In this document: one piece after another, positions 18,806-28,636 of the stretch | How positions within the stretch are numbered: position 1 is the first letter of the stretch | Layout of the letters: each line of letters starts with the position of its first letter | Source: Albibacterium bauzanense | GTDB lineage: Bacteria > Bacteroidota > Bacteroidia > Sphingobacteriales > Sphingobacteriaceae | DNA length: 64,000 nt | Assembly (NCBI RefSeq): GCF_004339765.1 | Contig: NZ_SMGO01000001.1 | Span: 1,240,001 to 1,304,000 of the forward strand | Direction: 5' to 3' | Made by a program: the position numbers and the translations under genes | The notes under the pieces: generated by a model | What the model was told of the DNA's origin: nothing | Databases searched by the model: none | The model's input: the letters and a program-made list of their open reading frames with translations, nothing else

Positions 18806-18824
18806 AATATTGAATTCCAAATAA
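18783..18824. terminator. 42-bp perfect palindrome, bidirectional terminator
   Basis: Two 21-base arms (18783-18803 and 18804-18824) are exact reverse complements with no spacer; the centre is TTTTAAAA and the arms contain GGAATTC. The left arm is the end of the TauE-like coding sequence and the structure ends 2 bp before the stop codon of the convergent TonB receptor gene. Placement and A/T-rich ends suit termination from both sides. Confidence 0.75.
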
Positions 18825-18826
18825 CA

Positions 18827-20923
18827 TTATATACTTATAGTTACTCCCACATTGAAATTACGTAATGCTGCAGCATTATAAAATCTATTGCCAAAAGCAT
18901 TAATATCATTTCCTAAACTATAAGTCTCATTTAACAAATTATCTCCACCTAAAAATACTCTCATACCAGTCTTCTTACCAACAATTCCCTGCCAACTTAT
19001 ACTAGCTTCTAACAAATTGTAGTCAGCCGCAAACACACTATTTGCATCATTTAAAGGAATTCTGCTTGTATAATTATATTGTGAGAAAAATGAAAAGCCT
19101 TTAGGGAAACGAATAGTAAAATTAGAAACTAATGAATTTCTTGGGACACCTGTAAGTCTATTACCTGAATAATCCTGATCTGCATTACTATAATCTCTAA
19201 ACTCAAAAAGACTATACGTATAGCTTGATCTAACAACCAGCCCGCGAACAAACTTTGAGTTATTGGCTGGAAGAAGCCAAGCCGATACTAAGGCCTCTAC
19301 GCCTGTTTGCTGTGTACCACCGGCATTGGTAAAAAACTCATTTCCACCATCATCTAACCGCCTGACAATCGCACTCTTCATCCGATAATTAAATACAGAT
19401 GCATCTACCTGAACACGGTTATTACGCGTCTCTAAACGAAATCCGGTCTCATAATTCCAACCCGTTTCAGCATTTAAATCTGTATTGATAATGGTATTTG
19501 ATGGTCTGATTTCTGCCGTAGTAGGCGTTGAATAACCACGACTAACAGAAGCTCGCCATGCAAATTGAGGAGTCACTAAATAAGATAATGCAAATCTGGG
19601 CATCCATTGTGAAGGAAAATCTCTTTTACCTTTTTTAGTATCATCAGAAGGGATACTTTCAAATATATATTTATAATAATTAAGACTTACAGCACCCTCA
19701 ACCATAAGTCTATCGGCTACATTTAAATTTACCCGTGTAAAATAAAAATGTTGATCAGAATTAATTCCATCGGCGGTTTGCAATGATCCGCGGTCGCCGC
19801 CATTATTATCATAATTATAGATATCCTGATACGATTTCTGCCATTCTAAACCAAGATTCCACTTCCATGAGACAGCATCAGAAAGTGCCTTCCCTGAATA
19901 ATCAATATAACTGCGCAATCCAATATTATTTTCATCTCTCATTTCATAATTTGTAATAAAAGGATTTGTAAAATCAGTATGCGTACCAAATATTGAAATT
20001 ATATATTTTAAGTTGCTCTTAATCTGAGTTTCATTCGAAATCCCCCCAAAAAAGGTTTTATTATCAATCTGAGCATGTTGAGACACCGCTCCCGGATTTG
20101 GACCAGCAGCTGGTCGAGCCTGTCTTGGATCTGCTAAAAACTGAGCCTCATTCAATCCACCCGGCGTCTGATAATTCATATCTGAATATAAAGCTAATAT
20201 CTTTAACCGGCTGCTTGGAGCATATTGCCACTGTTGAGCAGCCTGTAAATAATAACGTCTCATCGCCGAATTCTCCCGATAACCGTCAGACCGCTGTATC
20301 CCTTGATTAATATTTAATTGCGAACCATTCCACTTCTTTTGAAAGAATGCACTTTCATGAAAAAGTCCATATGAACCTCCGTTAACATCCACAGATAAAA
20401 TCCTATCTTCTGACTGTCTTCCAGTAACATCTACTACAAGCACTCCTCCTGAATTTGCTCCAAATAAACTACCATCAGGTCCCTTCAATACCTCCAGACC
20501 TTGCATTGATTTACTATCTATTAAGTTCAAATAGGTATTCCCCCCTGCATCCGTCAAAGGAAACTCATCTAAATAAACCTTTACATTTCTTACTCCAAAA
20601 GGAGAACGCAATAAACTTCCTCTCAAAGATAGCCGATAACTTCCTGGAGATCTTTCTTCCATACGAACACCAGGAATTGTATTTATAGCCGGCAAGGCTG
20701 ATTCGCCAGAATGATTAATAAGCTGATTTTTACTTACTAATCCAACCGATGCGGGAGCTTGTAACAGAGGTTGCTGCGACATATATCCTCTTACAATAGT
20801 CTCATCCAATCGGATAGCCGAATCTACTGGTGTTGAAACTGTTTGCCCTTGAGCAATAGAGAATAGCAAACAAATACTTCCTGTTACGGTAGCACAATGC
20901 AAAAATATTTTTTTCTTGAACAT
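18827..20923 (-). CDS. TonB-dependent receptor resembling the PQQ importer PqqU/YncD
   Basis: A 698-residue outer-membrane receptor: signal peptide ending near residue 26 (SIAQGQ), plug domain (about 40-170) and a 22-strand barrel closing with FNVGVTISI. Three plug and early-barrel segments resemble what I remember of E. coli YncD/PqqU: SLRGSLLRSPFGVRNVKVYL (residues 99-118), LEVLKGPDGSLFGANSGGV, and PGGLNEAQFLADPRQARPAA (254-273), which parallels a PGGLTKAEW...ANPQQAPRA stretch. It has no STN or carboxypeptidase-regulatory extension, so it is not a SusC. It lies 85 bp downstream of a PQQ-dependent dehydrogenase gene, with a strong hairpin between. PQQ as ligand is inferred; a siderophore or other small ligand remains possible. 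Confidence 0.8.
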   Translation of the reverse strand: MFKKKIFLHCATVTGSICLLFSIAQGQTVSTPVDSAIRLDETIVRGYMSQQPLLQAPASVGLVSKNQLINHSGESALPAINTIPGVRMEERSPGSYRLSLRGSLLRSPFGVRNVKVYLDEFPLTDAGGNTYLNLIDSKSMQGLEVLKGPDGSLFGANSGGVLVVDVTGRQSEDRILSVDVNGGSYGLFHESAFFQKKWNGSQLNINQGIQRSDGYRENSAMRRYYLQAAQQWQYAPSSRLKILALYSDMNYQTPGGLNEAQFLADPRQARPAAGPNPGAVSQHAQIDNKTFFGGISNETQIKSNLKYIISIFGTHTDFTNPFITNYEMRDENNIGLRSYIDYSGKALSDAVSWKWNLGLEWQKSYQDIYNYDNNGGDRGSLQTADGINSDQHFYFTRVNLNVADRLMVEGAVSLNYYKYIFESIPSDDTKKGKRDFPSQWMPRFALSYLVTPQFAWRASVSRGYSTPTTAEIRPSNTIINTDLNAETGWNYETGFRLETRNNRVQVDASVFNYRMKSAIVRRLDDGGNEFFTNAGGTQQTGVEALVSAWLLPANNSKFVRGLVVRSSYTYSLFEFRDYSNADQDYSGNRLTGVPRNSLVSNFTIRFPKGFSFFSQYNYTSRIPLNDANSVFAADYNLLEASISWQGIVGKKTGMRVFLGGDNLLNETYSLGNDINAFGNRFYNAAALRNFNVGVTISI

Positions 20924-20940
20924 AGTTTATTACTAATAAT

Positions 20941-20980
20941 AGCTCCCGATAGAATAAAATATTTTATTCTATCGGGAGCT
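20941..20980. terminator. 40-bp perfect palindrome between the PQQ dehydrogenase and receptor genes
   Basis: AGCTCCCGATAGAATAAAAT (20941-20960) is followed directly by its exact reverse complement (20961-20980). The GC-rich outer stem and A/T core would fold into a long hairpin in RNA of either strand. It follows the dehydrogenase stop by 28 bp and precedes the receptor ATG by 17 bp, so it could terminate most dehydrogenase transcripts or set the ratio of the two proteins. Confidence 0.65.
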
Positions 20981-21008
20981 GCGCCTAATATACTAAATCT
21001 GATTTACT

Positions 21009-23171
21009 TCAATTGTCAGGTAAAGCAAATGCAATATACTGAGTTCCTGATTTAGCACCAAGTTTTCCACCACCTGCGGCAATTACAACATATTGTTTTT
21101 TATTAATTGTGTAAACTGCCGGTGTAGCAAAGCCAGCTGCAGGTAACTTAGCCTCCCATAATACCTTACCGTTATCTTTGTCAAAGGCACGTATTTTTTC
21201 ATCTTCTGTAGAAGCAACGAACACTATGCCTCCTTTTGTAACTACTGGGCCTCCATATACTTGTGTTCCTGTATTAGGCATACCTTGCGCTTTCAATTCT
21301 TCAAATTCTCCTAATGGAACTTTCCAAAGCAATTTCCCAGTGCTCAAATTCACCGCATTTAATGTTCCCCATGGTGGTTTTATTCCTGGATATCCATCAG
21401 CATCCATAAAACGGTGATAACCCGTCATAGAAAATGCAGGAACAATGTCTCTCGGCGGGCTTTGCGAAACACCTGCTCTGCCAGGATTAGCTGGCATGGC
21501 TTCTTTATCTTCCAAATCAAGTAAGAATGTTATCAACGGAGCTTTTTCCGATTCTGGCATTTGCTTAAATGCAGGCATCATATTTCTGCCATTATCAAGT
21601 ATCAATCGCACTTCCTGCTCATTATATTTTTTATTGAGATTAACTAATGAAGGGAAGGCTGTCCCAATGCCTTCTAGTTCAGCTCCATGACAACTAGCAC
21701 ATGATTTGGCATAAACACTTTTTCCTATTTCTTTAAATGTAGTACCAACAACACGATTTAATGCAGGATTAGGAATCATCTGGGTCCACCACGGCAATTC
21801 AGTTGTATTAATATACATAATCTCCGTTTCAGGATCAACCGCAGAGCCACCCCATTCTCCTCCTCCATCAAAACCAGGAAAAGTAAAATGACCTTGCAAA
21901 CTAGGTGGAATAAATAAATTATTATTCCTGTATTTGTAATACTGATTTAACAAGTCTCTCTGAATTTCAGGGGTACGATCACTAACATCTTCAGGACCAA
22001 ATTTCTGACGGGCAAAAGGTTCTGGAAGAACGGGAATTGGTTGTGTAGGCCATGCTACTTCACCCGGTAAATCAGATGGAGGAACAGGAACCTCGTTAAT
22101 CGGAAATATGGATTCTCCTGTAACCCGATCAAACATAAATATATAGCCATGTTTGGTAATTTGAGCAACTACATCTATCGATTTCCCATCTTTCTTTATA
22201 GTAAGTAAATTCGGATTTGCAGGCAAGTCTCTATCCCATATATCATGATGAACAACTTGATAATGCCAAATATATTTACCTGTTGCAGCATCCAAAGCAA
22301 TCAAGCTATTAGCAAATAAATTAGATCCTAATCGATTACCGCCATAAAAATCCGGCGTTGCCGAACCTGTTGGAACATAGACTATACCTCTTTTTTCGTC
22401 CAAGGCCATTCCTCCCCAATTGTTAGCTCCACCTACTCGTTTCCATGCATCTTTATCTTCCCATGTTTCATATCCCAATTCTCCGGGATGAGGAATAGTA
22501 TGGAATATCCATTTTCTTTCTCCCGTTAATATATCAAATCCACGTATATGTCCAGGTGCGGCATCGTTCCCTTCTCCAACACGCATGGATGTAATCAATA
22601 AGTTCTTATAAATAATTGGGGCTGCATTGCCTGCGGCAGAAGCATTTGCGAAATCTCCATCTAGATTTTCACGTAAATCAATAAACCCACCTTTACCAAA
22701 ACTCTTTATAACTGTACCATCATTAGCGTTTACTGCATATAAATAAGGTCCAGTTGAATAAACAATACGTTTATCTTTACCATCTTCACTTTGCCAATAA
22801 GATATCCCACGAATAGAACCTCTGGCATTTGGGTCTAATGGCTTAAAAACCCACTTTTCAACTCCTGTTGCTGCATCAAGGGCAAAAAGATTTAATTGAG
22901 GAGACACACCGTATAATACTCCATCCAGCATTAATGGTGTCGTGGGAATCGTAGTACGCTGTGCTTCATCATGTGTATCATATACCCATGCTACTTCTAA
23001 TTGTGCAACATTTTTTTTCGTAATATTATCACCTGATGAATACCTTATTCCATCATTAGATCCAGTCATGGTTGTCCAGCTACTATAATCTATTTTTGTA
23101 GGGGGGGCTATGATCATGCTGATCGAAAGCACCGCAACAAGAATACCACTAAGCCAAGTAATTTTTTTCAT
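21009..23171 (-). CDS. PQQ-dependent dehydrogenase with inserted cytochrome c domain
   Basis: A 720-residue periplasmic quinoprotein dehydrogenase of the glucose/alcohol dehydrogenase class, oxidising a sugar or alcohol and passing electrons to its own haem. An N-terminal hydrophobic signal (ITWLSGILVAVLSISMIIAP) leads into beta-propeller blades with PQQ-repeat motifs such as LFALDAATGVEKWVFKP and LIALDAATGKYIWHYQ. A c-type haem site CASCH (491-495) with a methionine-containing segment NMMPAF lies between blades, and the last blades follow to residue 715. The propeller-cytochrome-propeller order is known for this family. A run of seven G on the plus strand (23101-23107) falls at the end of the signal region. 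No PQQ biosynthesis gene is in the window. Confidence 0.9.
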   Translation of the reverse strand: MKKITWLSGILVAVLSISMIIAPPTKIDYSSWTTMTGSNDGIRYSSGDNITKKNVAQLEVAWVYDTHDEAQRTTIPTTPLMLDGVLYGVSPQLNLFALDAATGVEKWVFKPLDPNARGSIRGISYWQSEDGKDKRIVYSTGPYLYAVNANDGTVIKSFGKGGFIDLRENLDGDFANASAAGNAAPIIYKNLLITSMRVGEGNDAAPGHIRGFDILTGERKWIFHTIPHPGELGYETWEDKDAWKRVGGANNWGGMALDEKRGIVYVPTGSATPDFYGGNRLGSNLFANSLIALDAATGKYIWHYQVVHHDIWDRDLPANPNLLTIKKDGKSIDVVAQITKHGYIFMFDRVTGESIFPINEVPVPPSDLPGEVAWPTQPIPVLPEPFARQKFGPEDVSDRTPEIQRDLLNQYYKYRNNNLFIPPSLQGHFTFPGFDGGGEWGGSAVDPETEIMYINTTELPWWTQMIPNPALNRVVGTTFKEIGKSVYAKSCASCHGAELEGIGTAFPSLVNLNKKYNEQEVRLILDNGRNMMPAFKQMPESEKAPLITFLLDLEDKEAMPANPGRAGVSQSPPRDIVPAFSMTGYHRFMDADGYPGIKPPWGTLNAVNLSTGKLLWKVPLGEFEELKAQGMPNTGTQVYGGPVVTKGGIVFVASTEDEKIRAFDKDNGKVLWEAKLPAAGFATPAVYTINKKQYVVIAAGGGKLGAKSGTQYIAFALPDN

Positions 23172-23196
23172 ACTTTTGAATTTACAATTTAAATAT

Positions 23197-23241
23197 AATC
23201 AGGCGAATCGTGACCTCTATGAAAATCACGATTGCCCGATT
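23197..23241. terminator. Hairpin between susD-like and PQQ dehydrogenase genes
   Basis: The arms at 23197-23213 and 23226-23241 pair through AATCGTGA/TCACGATT and an outer, slightly imperfect AATC-GGC/GCC-GATT part. The structure lies between the end of the SusD gene and the start of the dehydrogenase gene, both leftward. It could end or attenuate the SusCD transcript. Confidence 0.5.
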
Positions 23242-23260
23242 AAGGTAATTAACCACTAGA

Positions 23261-25054
23261 TCAATAACCAGGGTTTGGTTCTAATGTATTCTTTGAGTCT
23301 TTGAGACTATTATCAATTGCAACTTGTGGAATTGGCAAGAGCATATCTGGAATCCTAGTGTAAACTGCTCCCTTAAGGAAAGTTCTTGCATTAGATTCAA
23401 ACTTCAAGTAAGCATTGAACTCTTCAACATCTTTACCGAAACGAATTACATCATAGAAACGATGTCCTTCCATTCCAAGTTCTAACGAACGTTCATAAAG
23501 AATAGCATCCAATGCATTTTCCCGACTTGCAAAGGCAGGAGACCCTGCCGGATACAAACTAATTTTATAATTAGCAGCATCTGTACCATCATCTTTCTTA
23601 ACCCAATTGGTTGGACTTGTAGAATTAGAAGCCATTCTGTCTCGAATTTGATTTACATAACCTCTAGCCTTATTTAAATCGCCAATACGAGCCTCCAATT
23701 CAGCAGCCCATAAAAGCACATCTGCATAGCGAATAATATAAGCGTTCAAAGCATTCTGTGGACGACCTGGATAAGCGTATGCTGCATCTTCAGATTTTTT
23801 TATCCATATTTTCTTCATTACATACGGTCCTGATTCGACAGGTGTATAAACCCAGTCTGCGCCAGGATTTACACCATAATCCAAAAATGGGATACCTCTA
23901 CGACCCACACTCCAATCTAATCTTGGATCAACTGGAGCAGTATCAATTGTAAAAGGATCGGATGATTTTAATAAGTCATCATTTTTCACACTATTGGGGT
24001 TGGTTGCATACATATCCAAATAAGGTAATCCATCTGCATTTACTCTAAAATGATCAACAAACCACTGAGTAGGCGAATAAAAACCAGAACCTCTTCCCAT
24101 ACCCGGAGATGCAGAGTTTTTACCAGCAGCTGCTTGCAATTCTACATTTCCGTTTGAATTATTATTAGTTCCATCGTTAACAGAATGTTGTACAGCAAAT
24201 ACAGTCTCTGAATTATTCTCTTTCGTTACATCAAAGTTGTCATAATAGTTTTTTGACAAAGCGTATTTTTCTCCTTTATTATTAACTCCATCTGCTATAA
24301 TATCATTTATCACACTAAGCGCCTCGGTATAAGCATCTGATTTTTCTCCTTCATTTCCTCTATAAATAAGCACCTTTGCATAATAAGCAGAAGCAGCCCA
24401 ACTATTAGGTCTCCCTAAATCCTTTTGTGTAGGAGGTAAATTTTTTCTGGCAAAATCAAAATCTGCTTGTATCTGAGGCCAGATATTAACATAATTACCA
24501 GACTCATCTACATTGGGAACACGTACATCTGTTGCTGTTTCATCAATCCAGGGAATATTCTTAAACCATCTCTTTAACCAAAAGTAATAGTGTGCGCGAA
24601 GAAAACGTGCCTCAGCTTCCACTTGCGTCTTTTGAGCATCTGTCATGTCAGTTACATTTGGCAGAATCTTTAAAACACTATTTGTACGATCTACCGCATC
24701 ATAAAGAAATCTCCAAGCCCGTAAAGCTCCATCACTTGCCGTAGGAATTTCATAACGCTCAAAATAATTCATCCAAGGTTGGTCAGTTAGCGTTGAACCC
24801 TTATGAGCTTCACCACCCATAATATTTGCCATCCCCCCACCAGGCGTTGTGGTGCCAAAACTACTCCATTGACCTTGAAGATCTCCATTCAATTGAGCAT
24901 ACGCACCTATTAATAATTGTTGTACACCAGATGCATTTGAAAGTGCGGACTCCCCATACGAACCTACAGGTTTCTGCTTTAAAAAATCGTCTTTACAGGA
25001 TGCGAAAACACCACACATTATAAAAACTGTTGCTATTATTTTAATATTTTTCAT
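23261..25054 (-). CDS. SusD/RagB-family outer-membrane nutrient-binding lipoprotein
   Basis: A 597-residue surface lipoprotein that lids the partner SusC channel and binds the glycan or other nutrient. The lipobox GVFASC puts the lipidated Cys near residue 20, followed by the family start CKDDFLKQKPVGSYGESAL. Helical TPR-like regions include AEARFLRAHYYFWLKRWFKNIPW, and the C-terminus has ERSLELGMEGHRFYDVIRFG and a final NPGY. It follows the susC-like gene by 30 bp. The cargo cannot be read from sequence; the GH5 and esterase genes upstream suggest a plant-type glycan. Confidence 0.93.
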   Translation of the reverse strand: MKNIKIIATVFIMCGVFASCKDDFLKQKPVGSYGESALSNASGVQQLLIGAYAQLNGDLQGQWSSFGTTTPGGGMANIMGGEAHKGSTLTDQPWMNYFERYEIPTASDGALRAWRFLYDAVDRTNSVLKILPNVTDMTDAQKTQVEAEARFLRAHYYFWLKRWFKNIPWIDETATDVRVPNVDESGNYVNIWPQIQADFDFARKNLPPTQKDLGRPNSWAASAYYAKVLIYRGNEGEKSDAYTEALSVINDIIADGVNNKGEKYALSKNYYDNFDVTKENNSETVFAVQHSVNDGTNNNSNGNVELQAAAGKNSASPGMGRGSGFYSPTQWFVDHFRVNADGLPYLDMYATNPNSVKNDDLLKSSDPFTIDTAPVDPRLDWSVGRRGIPFLDYGVNPGADWVYTPVESGPYVMKKIWIKKSEDAAYAYPGRPQNALNAYIIRYADVLLWAAELEARIGDLNKARGYVNQIRDRMASNSTSPTNWVKKDDGTDAANYKISLYPAGSPAFASRENALDAILYERSLELGMEGHRFYDVIRFGKDVEEFNAYLKFESNARTFLKGAVYTRIPDMLLPIPQVAIDNSLKDSKNTLEPNPGY

Positions 25055-25084
25055 CTCTATATTTTTGAGTTCTTTTGAACAATG

Positions 25085-28000
25085 TTAAAAACCAAAATTA
25101 ATTCCAAATAAGATCTGCCTAGGAGTAGGCACTGAATTATTTACTACACCCATTGAAGTATCTCCTCCAGACGATAAACTATTATCAGGATCCAATAAGG
25201 TCGATTTTGAAATTGTTAACAGGTTCTGCCCTTGAACATAAATTCTTAAATTATCCAATTTAATTTTACTTATTATAGACTTAGGAAAAGTATATCCCAG
25301 TTGAAGTGTTTTCAACCGAAGGAAAGAAGCATCTTCTAAGAAATAGTCAGTAACATTTGAAGAAGAATATGTATCGTTCAAATCTAATTTTGGAAGTTTG
25401 GCATTATCTCCTAATTCAGGTGTCCAAGATTCATAAAGCATGCGTTTACTGCGACCATAAGTAAACGTATTAAAATCAACATTATAACGCGCTCCATTAA
25501 ATACCTTACCACCCTGGCTCCAAAAAACAAAGCCAGTAAAATCAAAATTCTTATAATTTAATGATAAATTTAAACCTGTTTGAAAATCAGGATGTGGTGA
25601 TCCTAAATAAGTTCTATCATCAGCATCTACCTTACTATCTCCATTAATATCTTTTATCTTCCATCTACCAACTGCAGGAGTTAACCAAGTACTATTATCT
25701 TCATTATAAGAATCAACCTCAGCTTGGGTATTAAAGAACCCATCAAGTTGATAACCATAAAAGAAGGATATTGGATAACCACTTTTTGTAAGCGTAGCAT
25801 TACCTGCCCTGGTATTACCACCAGTTAAAGACGCTGCAGGGTTATTCAAAATATTATCAACCATGTTTTTATATTTGGTAAACGTTAGTCCTACCTCATA
25901 TCTAAAATCATCAACAATCATCCCTCGTTTAGTGATGCCAAGATCAATTCCTTTATTAGTCATATCACCAATATTAACACTTGGTTGAGAAGCACTTGTA
26001 CCAGTTAAAGGAGCCTGATTTTGTACTAACAAATCACTCGTTTTTCTATTAAACAGGTCGACTGCAATAGTTAAACTATTAGAAAATAAAGTAGCGTCAA
26101 ATCCAATATTTGTAGTAGTCGATTTTTCCCATCTAGCATCCATATTACCTACGCTTGACAGTATAAAACTTGTAGCTCTCGAATTATTAGCTCCACTAAT
26201 ACTATACGTATTGGTTTCATTCTGAGAATAAACATTATATTGATTATCATAAGCTAATCCGGTTTGGTTACCAATGATACCCCAGCTACCCCGCAATTTT
26301 AAATCATTCAGCCAACTAATATCTTTCATAAAATTCTCTGAAGAAATACGCCATCCTAATGCTGCAGAAGGAAAATATCCTACCCGACTATTCGTACCAA
26401 ACTTTGATGATTCATCACGACGTACCGTTGCATTAAACAGATAACGATCATTATAGGTATAATCTACTCTTGAGAATAAAGAGAACAAAGAATTTCGGAC
26501 AAAGGAACCTGAATTTGTTTGCGCTCCAATACCAGCACTCAGTACCAAAAAGTCAGGATCATCATCAATTACAAAATTCTGTCTTGAAGCTTGACTATTT
26601 TCAAAATATGACTTAATAGCTTCAGAACCCAATAATACCTTAAATGTATGTTTATCTATTGTTTTATTATAGGCTAAGGTATTAGTCCAAGTCCATGTAT
26701 TGTTATTATTATAATTAAATGATAAAGAATTAGGAGGGTTTCTATTTTCAGCATGTTCATAAGTTGATTGTGTCAAATTACGATTTGTGCTATTCATATA
26801 ATCAATACCAAAAGAAGTACGCGCTGTAAGTCCCTCTATAAGATCCGCTTCTAGATAAGCATTTCCCATAATAGCATAGGCAGTCTGTAAATCAAACCGA
26901 TCACGCCAGGCTTCTGTTACAGGATTTTGACCAGTAGATGCAACGCCTACTAAACCAGGAGCAGCAGCACCTGCTGGGTTTCCATACTCATCCCAAACAG
27001 GAATTAAAGGATGCATTGTCCAAGCAGTGGCAACATAGTTATTGTTATCTTTATTTTTACGATAAGCTACTTGTATGTTTTCTCCTATACGTACATTTTC
27101 TGCAACATTATAACTTGTATTAGCTCTTAAAGTATAGCGATCAAACTTACTATAAGCATTTGCTGTATTGCCTTGTGAAAAGACATTCAATCCCAAAGAA
27201 TAAACTCCCTGGTCAGATCCACCGGATGCACCGATATTATAGCTTTGCATTGGAGCTGGATTAAACACTTCATCAAACCAATTTGTATTTGACGATCTAA
27301 CGATCTGATGTGTTTTAAAATCATAGTTATTAGGGTCTGTCAATTGAGAAAAAAGAGCAGGGTTGGTCGTTTTATACTGTTCTAATACAGTACCTCCTAT
27401 TTTTGGTCCATTATTATTTACCAAAATATATTCAGGAATAACCGGGGTAGCACCTGTACCATACTGAGGATGTGTCCAATTAGCATCCCCTACTTTCCAT
27501 CCTGCACCAGTCATCGACTTCCAATACAAGTCACCATTTTCTTGCGCACTCAATAGTTCTGGAAAATCATTTGAACTCACATAGTTAGTAGCATAGTACG
27601 AATTAACAGTAATTTTAGATTTACCCTCTTTTCCTTTTTTAGTAGTAATGATTATTACACCATTAGCTGCACGTGCTCCATAAACAGAAGCAGAAGCAGC
27701 ATCCTTTAATACTTGAACAGACTCAATATCATTTGGATTCAAATCATCTACGCTTGACGGAACACCATCTACAATATATAATGGGTCAGAACTTCCAAAA
27801 GAGCCAAAACCTCTAATTCTTACCTTTCCACTGTTACCTGGCTCACCACTAGAACTAACTGTTACGCCAGAAGCACGACCTTGCAATTGATTAGTAACAT
27901 TTCCAGATGGAGTCGACAACATGTCTTCTGTATTAACAACAGCAACGGAACCAATAATATCTTTCTTTTGTTCCGTTGTATAACCTGTTACTACAACTTC

Positions 28001-28636
28001 ACTTAGTGTCTGTGTATCTTCTTCAAGCTGGACCTGCAAAGTAGTTTGGCTCGAAACGGAAACTTCTTTGGTAATAAATCCAATATAAGAAAAGACTAGC
28101 GTACCGTTCTCAGGTGTTTCAATTGAAAAATTGCCATCAATATCCGTCGTGACACCTGTACTAGTTCCTTGCAGTCTGATGCTTACTCCTATTAAAGGTT
28201 CTCCTTGCACATCGCTTACCTTTCCTCGTACAATAATATCTTGCACTACAACACCTTGTGGAGAAATGATAACTACCAACCCATCACCAAATACACGATA
28301 ATTAAGATCTGTTTCTTTCAATATTTCAGAAAGGGCATCCAATACAGGCATATCTTTACTTACTAAAGATACATCCTTCTTAGGCAGGAATTCTTCACTA
28401 TATAATAATCTGATATCACCTCTCTGTTCAAGCACAGATAAGGCTTTCTTTAAACTAGTTGACTTTAAATTTAAGTCTACACGAGCGGTTTGAGGATAAC
28501 TAACCGCATAAACCTGCGTACAGAGCAGAAAGGTTAGAATCAAACTCCAATTAAACATTATTAAGGCACGTTTTAAAAATGGATGAAATAATGGGTCCTT
28601 GGGAAGAACTTTTTTGTAGAGTTCTTTCTTTTTCAT
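25085..28636 (-). CDS. SusC/RagA-family TonB-dependent transporter with STN signalling domain
   Basis: The outer-membrane pore partner of SusD. The start is taken at the ATG at 28636 (MKKKELYKK); a TTG 15 bases upstream is less likely. The 1183 residues hold a long signal region, an STN domain (about 50-115, LNLKSTSLKKALSVLEQRGD), a carboxypeptidase-regulatory beta-sandwich (VRGKVSDVQGEPLIGVSIRL), the plug with SusC motif GFGSFGSSDPLYIVDGVPSS and AANGVIIITTKKGKEGK, and a barrel ending RQILFGINFGF. The STN domain is what anti-sigma FecR proteins contact, and a FecR/sigma pair lies directly upstream, so substrate binding probably signals to transcription. Confidence 0.95.
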   Translation of the reverse strand: MKKKELYKKVLPKDPLFHPFLKRALIMFNWSLILTFLLCTQVYAVSYPQTARVDLNLKSTSLKKALSVLEQRGDIRLLYSEEFLPKKDVSLVSKDMPVLDALSEILKETDLNYRVFGDGLVVIISPQGVVVQDIIVRGKVSDVQGEPLIGVSIRLQGTSTGVTTDIDGNFSIETPENGTLVFSYIGFITKEVSVSSQTTLQVQLEEDTQTLSEVVVTGYTTEQKKDIIGSVAVVNTEDMLSTPSGNVTNQLQGRASGVTVSSSGEPGNSGKVRIRGFGSFGSSDPLYIVDGVPSSVDDLNPNDIESVQVLKDAASASVYGARAANGVIIITTKKGKEGKSKITVNSYYATNYVSSNDFPELLSAQENGDLYWKSMTGAGWKVGDANWTHPQYGTGATPVIPEYILVNNNGPKIGGTVLEQYKTTNPALFSQLTDPNNYDFKTHQIVRSSNTNWFDEVFNPAPMQSYNIGASGGSDQGVYSLGLNVFSQGNTANAYSKFDRYTLRANTSYNVAENVRIGENIQVAYRKNKDNNNYVATAWTMHPLIPVWDEYGNPAGAAAPGLVGVASTGQNPVTEAWRDRFDLQTAYAIMGNAYLEADLIEGLTARTSFGIDYMNSTNRNLTQSTYEHAENRNPPNSLSFNYNNNNTWTWTNTLAYNKTIDKHTFKVLLGSEAIKSYFENSQASRQNFVIDDDPDFLVLSAGIGAQTNSGSFVRNSLFSLFSRVDYTYNDRYLFNATVRRDESSKFGTNSRVGYFPSAALGWRISSENFMKDISWLNDLKLRGSWGIIGNQTGLAYDNQYNVYSQNETNTYSISGANNSRATSFILSSVGNMDARWEKSTTTNIGFDATLFSNSLTIAVDLFNRKTSDLLVQNQAPLTGTSASQPSVNIGDMTNKGIDLGITKRGMIVDDFRYEVGLTFTKYKNMVDNILNNPAASLTGGNTRAGNATLTKSGYPISFFYGYQLDGFFNTQAEVDSYNEDNSTWLTPAVGRWKIKDINGDSKVDADDRTYLGSPHPDFQTGLNLSLNYKNFDFTGFVFWSQGGKVFNGARYNVDFNTFTYGRSKRMLYESWTPELGDNAKLPKLDLNDTYSSSNVTDYFLEDASFLRLKTLQLGYTFPKSIISKIKLDNLRIYVQGQNLLTISKSTLLDPDNSLSSGGDTSMGVVNNSVPTPRQILFGINFGF

